In this document: in pieces, positions 31,160 through 40,206 of the stretch
Layout of the letters: each line of letters starts with the position of its first letter
Position numbering within the stretch: the first letter of the stretch is position 1
Origin: Prorocentrum cordatum
Lineage: Eukaryota; Sar; Dinophyceae; Prorocentrales; Prorocentraceae
Assembly (NCBI GenBank): GCA_963575745.1
Contig: CAUYUJ010003669.1
Coordinates: forward strand, 436,457 to 500,456
DNA length: 64,000 nucleotides
Direction of reading: 5' to 3'
The notes under the pieces: generated by a model
What the model saw: only the letters and a program-made list of their open reading frames with translations
Database searches by the model: none
What the model was told of the DNA's origin: nothing
Translations under genes and position numbers: made by a program

Positions 31160-31730
31160 CTGGATGTAGTCGACCTACGGCATCATCGCGTCCTCGTCAT
31201 TGTTGCTGTTGTTGCTCTCGCTGTGTCGGTCTGTCGTGTCTCGTTGGGGCGTGTTGCTCTCAGCGTCTCGTCGGAGTGAGTAGACGGAGGCACGACACGG
31301 ATAACAAGAATTCGCGACGTAGATGGGCATGAGCTCCGCAGCATCCTCCACGAGACAAGCAACTGCCTGCACACATTACTACAGTCCGACCCTTGCTCCG
31401 CACGCGTTCGACGGAAACTGGCGGCAATCAAACTGGCCCAATCTGCTGGGACCTCGCTGCGATTTTGACTTGCGTCAAACATGCATTTGATTCGCCCATG
31501 TTGTCCAGCCCCCCCATCTGAGCCCCCCCAAAACCGGTTTCTGCTGAGACATCCTCACGACTCGCTCTGAAATTTGCCACGGCGTGCAAGTGACGCTGGC
31601 GCTGTGCTGCCCGCGCCGAGGCGAGAGTCGTTTGGACGGACTTTCGGCCATTGTACGGATAATCGGCCCGCATGGTACTGAATGTGGTCGAAGTGGACGT
31701 CCCAGGCGGCCCAATCCACCACAATCAGAA
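31160..31730. other. Unassigned DNA upstream of the LINE tail
   Basis: Possible further remnants of the same minus-strand LINE, but frames are short and no endonuclease or RT motif could be placed. Nothing else seen. Confidence 0.3.
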
Positions 31731-31735
31731 CCATT

Positions 31736-31932
31736 GGCGGCGAGCCCGCGGGGGACGTGAGCAGGGGCGGGCCTTCTCAGAAGGCTCGGAAGTCACCCGA
31801 CCGTCTGAGAAGCGTTCTAGGCCTTCCCCGAAGACACGGAAAAACCTCCCAGAAGGCGTGAGGGCTTCTGAAAAGTCCCGCCGCCGTCTGAGAAAGCCTC
31901 CTCCTTCTCGCTTCCCACTCTCGCTCACCGCC
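31736..31932 (+). repeat. 190-bp dispersed repeat, copy 1
   Basis: From GGCGAGCC to CTCGCTCACCGCCGA; a second copy in the same orientation lies at 42969-43163 with many shared blocks (GGGCGGGCCTTCTCAGAAGG, GGGCTTCT, CCGCCGCC). Rich in CTTCTCAGAAGG palindromes. Confidence 0.85.
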
Positions 31933-32157
31933 GAAACCAGAGCACTCCTGCCGAAGTCCCTGGGCTCTATCCCGAAGGGCCCTCCAGAAGAACCCGCTGG
32001 GCTGTGGTCGTGGCTCTTTGCTGCGCCCGGAGGTCGGGGCACTCGGCCTGGAGGCACGCACGCGGGCGGGGAGGCCGACGCGACAAGACCTCCCCGCCAC
32101 AGCGCGGCGTGCGCACGGCACGGATAGGCTTGGCGGTGCGCGGGGAGCTGAAGGGGG

Positions 32158-32270
32158 AGGGGGGAAGGCTTCTCAGAAGGAGGCCGCTACTTAGAAGGCG
32201 CGGGCCCTATATCTACAGACAAGGCCCGCGCCTTCTAAGAAGCAGGCTCCTTCTAAAACGCCTTCCCCCC
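32158..32270. mobile_element. Foldback element 1
   Basis: A near-complete inverted repeat. The inner arms, TTAGAAGGCGCGGGCC and GGCCCGCGCCTTCTAA, are perfect over 16 bp around a ~17-bp loop. The outer arms GGGGAAGGCTTCTCAGAAGG and CTCCTTCTAAAACGCCTTCC match with a few changes. It resembles a small MITE or a hairpin insertion. No coding capacity. Confidence 0.75.
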
Positions 32271-32313
32271 TCGCCCATGCCTAGAATAACAAACAAGGCA
32301 TAAACGTAAACTT

Positions 32314-32446
32314 TTGGCGCTCCGCACGGATTTCTTGGATCCGCACTGGGCCCCCTCCCTGGCGCGCGGAGCGCGCCAGGGGCGGCGCTGGAGGCGCCGC
32401 TGGGGGGGGGGCCAGCGCGGTTCCAAGAATTCCGCGCGGAGCGCAA
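32314..32446. mobile_element. Foldback element 2 (~130 bp)
   Basis: Arms of about 40 bp: 32314-32354 pairs with 32407-32446 (TTGGCGCTCCGCACGGATT against AATTCCGCGCGGAGCGCAA; the TCTTGGATCCGCAC block also matches). A perfect 11-bp-arm palindrome, CCCTGGCGCGC-GGA-GCGCGCCAGGG, lies inside. Non-coding MITE-like structure. Confidence 0.75.
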
Positions 32447-32754
32447 CAAGTTGATGTTCATGGAGTTTTTTCTTGTTCGACTGCTCCCCTGTTCGTGTGG
32501 CTGATCGGCGCGAGGCGGCGGTGCAGAGCTGGACGACAAGCTGCAGAGCGAGGCGGAGGAGCCTCCGAGGCCTTCTCCTCGAGCAGGGCGTCCTGTCCGC
32601 CGCAGGCATCGAAGACATCGAGAACAAGTGAGGGCTCCTGGGCCAGATCGACGGGCCATGGCACAGGATTTGTTTTTCCTCCACCGAGGATCTTGACTTG
32701 AGAGGGCCCGCTGAGTTCCCAAAGCCTCGGACACCACCAGAGCCACCAGAGCCA

Positions 32755-32925
32755 GGCTCAGGGCTCGGCCGGGATAAACCAAATGACGAGGAAGTCGGCG
32801 GACTTGAGCAGGACTGTGCCGGATTGGGCCGGATCGGATCATGCTCAAGGTTCGGCCGGGTTAAGCCGCATGACGAGGAAGTCGGCGGAATTGACCAGGG
32901 CTGAGCAGGATTAGGCCAGTTTTCG
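32755..32925 (+). repeat. ~88-bp tandem duplication
   Basis: Two copies of CTCRGGSTCGGCCGGG followed by ACGAGGAAGTCGGCGGA and GARCAGGRCT-like DNA, starting near 32757 and 32846. Confidence 0.75.
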
Positions 32926-32935
32926 ACTACGGACA

Positions 32936-33333
32936 CTACAGCAGCGCAGATGCTGGGTTAAACATCTCATGAGTTTCCTCCGAAACAAACGACCTTCTCG
33001 GCACCCAGCTGTACGACGGCTCAGAAAATAAAGAGCAGACCAGGCACGGTAAAGAGATCCACTCCCACGCAAGGCGAAAGAAGACAATGCTTTTAACCAC
33101 CGGCATGTGAAGAAAGCGTGCGCCAAAGAATCGACCTGTGCCTGGACCCCTGTCACCCTCACATCCTCCATGTTTGGGCCACGACCCCACCCGGATACTG
33201 TCGCGAAGGGCAATTCGAACAAGTTCTGGCCTCTTGCAGAGAACACGATCAGGAAGGGCACGTCTTCGCCATCCTCGGGCTCGGAAATGCCTAGGAAAAC
33301 AATCTTCCCGTGGTCGCTCGTCGAAGCGTGCAA
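32936..33333 (-). CDS. Unrecognised protein-like open frame
   Basis: On the minus strand the frame from 33333 reads GKIVFLGISEPEDGEDVPFL then IVFSARGQNLFELPF and GRGPNMEDVRVTG, with hydrophobic/charged alternation more like real protein than like the surrounding low-complexity DNA. No conserved family is recognised and no start context or partner exons are evident. The lower part (below ~33070) is probably non-coding read-through. It could be an exon of an unspliced gene or a gene fragment. Confidence 0.25.
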
Positions 33334-33732
33334 ACAAAAATGGCCGTTTGTAGCCGCAAGGGCGTGTGCATTTTCTACTTGCGCGCCCCTGTACCCCTCT
33401 CCCAGCGGGCTTCAGGCGACAAGGCGACAGCGATGCAGGGAAGAAGGCAAATGACACATGTTCCCCTCTGCTCTGACGCCTTCTGTGGGGAGACCAAGAG
33501 GTACCGATACCGCTACCCCCCAGAACTCTCCCCGGGTGCGCGAATCCAGCGGTGGCGACGAAAACCTCACAGGAGGCCGAAGAAGGTGGAAAACGGGCGA
33601 AGGGTAGCGGTATGGGTACCGATCCTCCTCTGAGGGGCATACTTTCCCCCTCTGCCCTCTCGCCTTCTGGACCTGGACCTTAGCTCACACAACCTCCTGC
33701 GGGCATCCAAATCAAGGGGCGTTCTGGTTCCC

Positions 33733-34031
33733 CAGAACTCCCACGCCTGACTGTAAGGGGTCCCCAACATGATGGAGCCATCCTTGGGTCAGAAGCTGGG
33801 CGAGGGCTGGCAAATCCGTGGCTGTTAAAACGGCTTCCCTGCAAGAAAAAACAAACTCCCCGAATCAAACTCAGCGCGCTGAATTGAAAACGGGCTGACT
33901 CCCGGAAGAAAAACAAAATCCCGGAGCTCCGTTTTAGCAGCCGCGGGTTTGCCAGCCTCCGCCTGGTTTCTTGGCCAGAACTCACGCGCCTGACCGTAAG
34001 GGCTCCCCAGCATGATGGAGCCATCCTTGGG
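33733..34031. repeat. 56-bp direct repeats flanking a foldback element
   Basis: 33733-33788 and 33976-34031 are near-identical direct repeats (CAGAACTC, CGCCTGAC, GTAAGGG, ATGATGGAGCCATCCTTGGG). Between them lies the foldback element at 33790-33972. Confidence 0.85.
33790..33972. mobile_element. MITE-like foldback element 3
   Basis: Terminal inverted repeats 33805-33833 and 33929-33957 match at 26 of 29 positions (GGCTGGCAAATCCGTGGCTG against CAGCCGCGGGTTTGCCAGCC), with weaker pairing extending ~15 bp outward on both sides. The ~95-bp core is AT-richer than its surroundings and has no coding capacity. Confidence 0.75.
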
Positions 34032-34075
34032 GCATCCAGGAGGTGCAAGCCCGCAACCTCCTCCAAGTGGCCCAA

Positions 34076-34480
34076 CCCCTCCTCCTCCTCCTCCTCCTCC
34101 TCCTCCTCCTCCTCCTCCTCATACTCCTCCTCCTCCCCCTCCTCCTCCTCCTCCTCTTCCTCCTCCTCTCCCCCTCCTCCTCCTCCTCCCCTCCTCCTGC
34201 TCCCCCTCCTCCTCCTCCTCCTCCTCCCCCCTCCTCCTCCTCCTCCTCCTCCTCCTCCTCCTCCTCCTCCTCCTCCTCCTCCTCCTCGTCCTCCTCCTCG
34301 AAGACAAGATTCTCGACCCTCGCACCTCGATCCCTCGAAGGGGTCTGGGCGACCGGGGCTCCATCGCCACGGCTGCACACGAGGCCGCGGCCACCCCCGC
34401 GGGGCCGGCCCCGCCTCCGGCGGCCCCGCCTCCGCCGACATCAAATATCCTCCTCCTCCTCCTCCTCCTCCTCCTCCGCA
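34076..34480. repeat. (CTC)n microsatellite, interrupted
   Basis: (CTC)n at about 34078-34303 and again 34448-34478, separated by ~140 bp of GC-rich DNA. Leu/Ser/Pro and Glu/Gly/Arg open frames are artefacts. Confidence 0.95.
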
Positions 34481-34619
34481 AATTGCCTACCCCCCAGCGG
34501 TCGATCTTCCGCCGACAGCCAATAGCAAGAACGGAATCTCTTACGTCTGCAAGGGGGGGGCCCGACTGGTGGGTTCTTGCAATAATGGGCGCTCCACGTG
34601 GTGCCATACAGTCATCGGC

Positions 34620-34960
34620 ATGACCTAAGGAGCGATACATAAGGAACGAAGCCCCTGGTTTTCCAATTAAAAACGCAGGAGGAACGATAAATAAAACATA
34701 GCGCGTAAGGAACGATACGTAATGCATGCAAGCCTACGGAACGACCGAGCCCCCTTTGACAAGTAAGGGTTCCTCATTCAAGCAGGTCACTGTATGCAAG
34801 ATGCAGCCCACGTGGTGCAATACATGTGAAGTCTATGCGATGAAAGATGTGGGTCCGATCTATGCGGTGCACACAGTTGGCCGAACAACCATCCAGCCTG
34901 TCCGTCCGCAGCTGCTAGGCATAACCCCGCTGGTGCAATAATGCGAAGGCCCGCAAAGGC
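34620..34960. other. Intergenic DNA with short GTGGTGCAA motifs
   Basis: AAGGAACGATA recurs three or four times (34628-34740); GTGGTGCAAT/GCGGTGCAC motifs near 34810 and 34865 resemble module A of the modular satellite. No gene. Confidence 0.4.
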
Positions 34961-35029
34961 CATCTTATCATCCAGATCCATGGCTCGGGCGGACAGATCA
35001 TGACGGCAACCACGCCATCGGCGACGGCG

Positions 35030-35052
35030 ACGACGATAATAATAATAATAAC

Positions 35053-35089
<37 letters not shown>

Positions 35090-35290
35090 ATTATTATTAT
35101 AAGAATAATAATGCTGCTGGTGGCATGATGGCGAGAGGGACGGTAACGACGATCGCGATGATGACGACCACGGTGGTGGTGATGGTGATGACGGCGAGTG
35201 TAACGATGATGCTGAAGCTGATGGTGATGATGACTGCGCTGCTGGCGCTGGCGATGCTGATGGCGATGATGCTGATAAGGATGACAAGGG
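35030..35290. repeat. (AAT)n then (GATGRT)n microsatellites
   Basis: AAT/ATT triplets 35035-35112, including a short AT-rich palindrome, then GATGATG/GGTGATG to about 35290. Confidence 0.9.
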
Positions 35291-35499
35291 AGTGCGCGCG
35301 TGCAGAAGTTCGTAAGAATCATCGGATTTGGCGTGCGATATCTCGAGGTGAAATCTCAAGGACGCGCGCGCTACCCGCATAGTATGGTTTGGCAGATTTG
35401 GTGGGGCTACGATGGCTGCTGAGTTCGATGTGCACACGCACGTGGCCCGCTTTGTCACTTGGCTGCATGGAAAAATCTACGGTTTTCGGATGGCTCGAG

Positions 35500-35585
35500 T
35501 GTGTGTGTGTGTGTGTGTGTGCATGTGTGCGTGCGTGTTTGTGCGTGTGTGTGTGTGTGTGTGTGTGCGTATGTGCGTGCGTGTT

Positions 35586-35623
<38 letters not shown>

Positions 35624-35632
35624 TGTGCATGC
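35500..35632. repeat. (TG)n microsatellite
   Basis: TGTGTG with TGCG interruptions, ~130 bp. Confidence 0.95.
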
Positions 35633-35639
35633 GCCCTGC

Positions 35640-36290
35640 CGGCTCTGGAAGATAAGAATAGGGCGTCCCTCGTAATCAAGGACTGTGGAATGTGTGCGCG
35701 TGCGGTCCGCACTGTCTGCGTGGGAAGGAATGCGTTGACATTTCGCTCGTAAGAAAAACGCACATGCTCCCGAGTGAAGGAGCAGCCTGGGATGGAGAGG
35801 TCGAGAACGGCGACTGGTTGGGATGGTATGGGCATGGGCGAGCATAACATGTGTGGGCGACCAATCCATACGCGGAGGGGGCCACTAGCGTTGGCCTCCA
35901 GAGGGAGTAGAGCCAATTCCCTTGTAGATCGAAGCATCGATGCTAAAGTGCACAATGTGTCACACGAAATCTATGGGGTATGGGGTGCAGGCGATGTGGT
36001 GAAAGTTATGTTGTAACACGTCTGTAGAACAGACCATGTGGCCACAAAATAGCCACGAAACAAAAACACTGCTGAATTGCCAGCCATTGAACAGACCATG
36101 CGAGAACCCCGCAGTGCAAGCATTGTTTGGGGAATTCGCCCCGGGGTGAAAGGCGTGTGAGACATTTGGATGCCCCCCTCGGGCAAAACACCACTTGGTG
36201 GCGCCAGCGGCTCTCCAAGACCCTCTGAGCCTCCGAATCCACCCTCCGTGGCCTCCACCATGCTCAAGATGCCCTTTCAAGTTGCCTAAA
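35640..36290. other. No recognisable gene
   Basis: Unique-looking DNA; open frames are short and without motifs. Confidence 0.4.
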
Positions 36291-36765
36291 GGAGGGTTCC
36301 AACGCGCCAGGGGCCTCAAAACATCGAACATGGCCTCAGGACGGCCCAAGAGGCCACAAAGACGGCTTAAGAGAGCCACGAAGATAGTCTCAAACAGCAG
36401 CAGACATTGATATGACATGAGTTTTTGAATTCACGTTCGTACGAAATGTTCGTGGATCTGACCAGCCAATACGACCGAGATGCCTCCCAAAGACTGCCCA
36501 AGAGGCCACCAAGATGGCAGACAAGGCCCTCAAGACTCAAGAGGGCCCGAAGAGGGCCGCGAAAAGGGAACTCGTAGGGGCCCTGGGAGCCCCATCCACA
36601 AGATGTCCCTCATGACGACTAACGTGCCCCCACAGGCGCCCCAAAGCAGGAGCCCTGAGAAGGCTCAAGAGGCCGTCCCCGAGGCCTCCAAAAGGCCCCG
36701 CGGAAACCCAGCAACCGACACGGAGCGGAAAAGCTGCCTCTGGGCAGCTTCGGGGAGCATCTGAC
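36290..36765. repeat. CCAAGAGGCC-type degenerate minisatellite
   Basis: Irregular ~20-30-bp units around AAGAGGCCACCAAGATGGC and CTCAAGAGGGCC. Same family as at 9.6, 39.9, 41.8, 55.9 (reverse orientation) and 63.3 kb. Confidence 0.7.
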
Positions 36766-37260
36766 ACCCACGGGAATTCAAGAGGGGTGGCAGGTCCGTG
36801 AGGTGAAGGGGAGCAGGAGGAAAAGCAAAGGGAAAACGTGCCCTCCTCATCTCCACCCTCCTCCTCCTCCTCACCCTCATCCCCCTCCTGCCTCTCCGTC
36901 TCATCTTCTTCTCTCCGCTCCTGCCTTCCCATCCCGCCCCCGCACCCGCACTGTGCACCTCATTCCGCTGAACGGGGCGGAGGCAGCTGGGAGGATGAGG
37001 AGGGGGGAGCGGCGCAAGAAGGGGAGTGACGCTTCAGGTGCGAGCGCCTTGCAGCACGCCTGAGAAAGAAGGGGAGGGACATGGGAAACTGCCCATCTGT
37101 TTCTTAAGCACGCGTACTCCTGCCCAGGCGGAAAGGACGAATGCGATGATGGAAATCCCGCCGACCCTGGGAAGCCTTCGGACTGTCCTGGGATGGTGTG
37201 GGTGGATATTGGAACTCAAATTGGCCAATTTGGGTTGCAAGGTTCCCGTGGGAATCGTCA
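36765..37260. other. GC/CTC-rich spacer, no gene
   Basis: CTCCTC-rich at 36840-36900; otherwise unassigned. Confidence 0.4.
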
Positions 37261-37261
37261 A

Positions 37262-37418
37262 TGTTTTTCGCCTGCGTTGGCTTTCGCCCGGGTTGGCTTT
37301 CGCCCGGGTTGGCTTTCGCCCGGGTTGGCTTTCGCCCGGGTTGGCTTTCGCCCGAATTGGCTTTCGCCCGTGTTGGTGTTTCGCCTGGGACGGTTTTCGC
37401 CTGGGTTTGTGTTCGCCC
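37262..37418 (+). repeat. 16-bp minisatellite, orientation 1
   Basis: Units of TTGGCTTTCGCCCGGG, about seven near-perfect copies from 37277, then degenerate ones. The same unit occurs reverse-complemented at 39653-39885, on the far side of the GC-rich satellite. Confidence 0.95.
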
Positions 37419-37689
37419 TCCTCTTTCTCTCCTCCTCACGCTCCTGTCCTTTTATGCTGCTGCTGCTCCTTTTCCTCCTCTCCTCCTCTGGCACCTCTTG
37501 CCCGCGGCCGGTTGGATGGAGCTCCGTTGCGTTCCCGCAGCAGCACTGGAAGTATACCCCCCGCCTTCTTCCCAGACGGCCTGACCTACACATCCACATC
37601 GCCCTTGCTCAGGCCCCCACTGAGGCCCAGGGTCAGTCAGTGCTACGTGCCCCCCTGGCAAAGCCAGACGCGTGCTCGCTCTGGCGCGC

Positions 37690-39640
37690 CTCACACTTTA
37701 GTACCCCGCCCGCCCGACCCGTCCCGCCCGTCAGGGTCCGCCCGCCCGACCCGACCCGCCCGTCAGCGTTCACGCGTGCTCACTCGAGCGCGCCCCGCAC
37801 TTTAGTGTCCCGCCCGCCCGACCCGACCCGCCCGTTAGAGTCCGCCCGACCCGACCCGACCCGACCCGTCCCGCCCGTCAGGGTCCGCCCGCCCGACCCG
37901 ACCCGCCCGTTAAGGTTCACGCGTGCTCGCTCCGGTGCGCCCCGCACTTTAAGGTCCCGTCCGCCCGACCAGACCCGTCCGTTAGGGTTCACGCGTGGTC
38001 GCTCCAATTTCCCGCCTGCCTGACCCGACCCCCCGTTAGGGTCCGCCCGACCCGACCAGACCCGACCCGTCCCGCCCGTCGCCGTTAAGGTCCGCCCGCC
38101 CGACCCGAATAGCCGGTTAGAGTTCACGCGTGCTCGCTCGGGCGCGCCCACACTTTAATGTCCCGCCCGCCCGACCCGACCCGCCCGTTAGGGTCCGGCC
38201 GCTCCGACCCGACCCGCCCGTTAGAAATCACGCGTGCTCGCTCCAGCACGCCCCACACTTTAGTGTCCCGCCCGCCCGATCCGACCCGCCCGTTAGGGTC
38301 CGCCCGACTCGACCCAACCAGTCCCCCCCATCAGGGTCCGCCTGCCTGTCCCGACCCGCCCGTTAGGGTTCACCTGTACTCGCTCCGGCGCGCCCCACAC
38401 TTTAGTGTCCCGCCTGCCCGACCCGACCCGCCCGTCAGGGTCCGCCCGACCCGACCCCACCCGTCCCGCCCGTCAGGGTCCGCCCGCCCGACCCGACCCG
38501 CCCATTAGGGTTCACGCGTGCGTCGCCCGCACTTTAGTGTCCCGCCCGCCCGACCCGACCCGCCCGTCAGGGTCCGCCCGACTCGACCCGATCCGTCCCG
38601 CCCGTCAGGGTCCGCCCGCCCGACCCGATCGCCCGTCAGGGTTCACGTGTGCTCGCTCCGGCGCGCCCCACACTTTAGTGTCCCGCCCGCCCGACCCGAC
38701 CCGCCCATTAGGGTCCGCCCGACGCGACCCGACCCGTCCGGCCCGTTAGGGTCCGCCCGCCCGACCCGATTCGCCCGTCAAGGTTCACGCTTGCTGGCTC
38801 AGTCGCGCCCTTCACTTGAATGACCCGCCCGCCCGACCCGACCCGCTCGTTAGGGTCCGCCCGACCCGACCCGATCGGTCCCGTCCCGTCTGTCAGGGTC
38901 CGCCAGCCCGACCCGACCCGCCCGCCAGCGTTCACGCGTGCTCACTCGAGCGCGCCCCGCACTTTAGTGTCCCGCCCGCCCGACCCGACCCGCCCGTTAG
39001 GGTCCGCCCGACCCGACCCGACCCGACCCGTCCCGCCCGTCAGGGTCCGCCCGCCCGACCCGACCCGCCCGTTAAGGTTCACGCGTGCTCGCTCCGGTGC
39101 GCCCCGCACTTTAAGGTCCCGCCCGCCCGACCAGACCCGTCCGTTAGGGTTCACGCGTGGTCGCTCCAGTTTCCCGCCTGCCTGACCCGACCCGCCCGTT
39201 AGGGTCCACCCGACCCGACCCGCCCGTTAAAGTCACAGGTGCTCGTTCCGGCGCGCCCCACACTTGAGTGTCCCGCCCGCCCGACCCGACCCGCTCGTTA
39301 AGGTCCGCCCGACGCGACCCGACTTCGGGTCCGCCCGCCCGACCCGACCCGCCCGTTAGGGTTCACGTGTGCTCGCTCCGGCGCGCCCCACACTTGAGTG
39401 TCCCGCCTGCCCGACCCGACCCGCCCGTCAGGGTCCGCCCGACCCGACCCCACCCGTCCCGCCCGTCAGGCCCCGCCTGCCCGACCCGACCCGCCCGTCA
39501 GGGTTCACGCGTGCTCGCTCCGGCGCGCCCCACACTTTAGTGTCCCGCCCGCCCGACCCGACCCGCCCCTTAGGGTCCGCCCGACCCGACGCGACCCGTG
39601 CCGCCTGTCAGGGTCCGCCCTCCCGACCCGTCCCGCCCGC
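37690..39640 (+). repeat. GC-rich satellite, ~110-150-bp unit, about 14 copies
   Basis: Unit: CACTTTAGTGTCCCGCCCGC, CCGACCCGACCCGCCCGTTA, GGGTCCGCCCGAC, CGTTCACGCGTGCTCGCTCC, GGCGCGCC. CACTTTAGTG anchors lie near 37797, 38258, 38397, 38527, 38669, 38959 and 39533, with variants at 37947, 38151, 38813, 39109, 39260 and 39391. Segment 37771-38030 recurs almost unchanged at 38933-39191, an offset of ~1162 bp. Pro/Arg/Asp-rich frames are artefacts. Confidence 0.95.
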
Positions 39641-39652
39641 TGGAGCCCGCGC

Positions 39653-39887
39653 CCATCCCCGGCGAAAGCCAGCCCCGCGAAAGCCAACCCAGGCGAAAGC
39701 CAACCCCGACGAAAGCCAACCCTGGCGAAAGCCAACCCCGCCGACAGCCACCCACCCGCGAAAGCCAACCCCGGCGAAAGCCAACCCATGCGAAAGCCAA
39801 CCCAGGCGAAAAGCAAGCCGGGCGAAACGAAACCCAGCGAAACGAAGTCCGGCGAGAGCCAACCCCGGCGAAAAGCATCCGTGCCCC
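39653..39887 (-). repeat. 16-bp minisatellite, orientation 2
   Basis: About 13 units of CGAAAGCCAACCCCGG, the reverse complement of the unit at 37277. Degenerates to GGCGAAACGAAACC at the right end. Confidence 0.95.
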
Positions 39888-39889
39888 GT

Positions 39890-40010
39890 GGGACCCTTCT
39901 TTGGGTGTCAGAGGGCCCGTCTTGGGGCTCCCCAGGGGGGCGTTTGAAGGGAGGGTTTTTTCGCGGCCTCTTGGGTGCTTGTGGGAGCCTCTGGAGAGAT
40001 CTCAACAACT
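39890..40010. repeat. CTTGGGG-type minisatellite remnant
   Basis: A few units of CTTTGGGTG/CTTGGGGCTCC/CTCTTGGGTGC between the 16-bp minisatellite and the LRR gene's 3' side. Confidence 0.5.
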
Positions 40011-40206
40011 CTGTTACTGGAATGCGAAATAACTTCCGGCGAGCTCCTGGCGCGCAAGCCTGTACAATCGCAAGGGCACCACAAGTCTTGGAAGCCATGC
40101 CGCTGCGTGCACTCCTCGCGTCTGATTCTTACGCTTGGAGGCCCAGATTCGCATTGCTGGTTCTCACGGTCGTGGTAACAATATGCCGCAATCCAAACCT
40201 CACATC

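Noticed and set aside
37800-39600. Interstitial telomere array
   Set aside because: TTAGGGT occurs once or twice per unit, never as consecutive telomere repeats.
37590-39640. Pro/Arg/Asp-rich frames on plus and Gly/Arg-rich frames on minus
   Set aside because: Translation of the GC-rich satellite; unit length is not a constant multiple of three and frames break at each indel.
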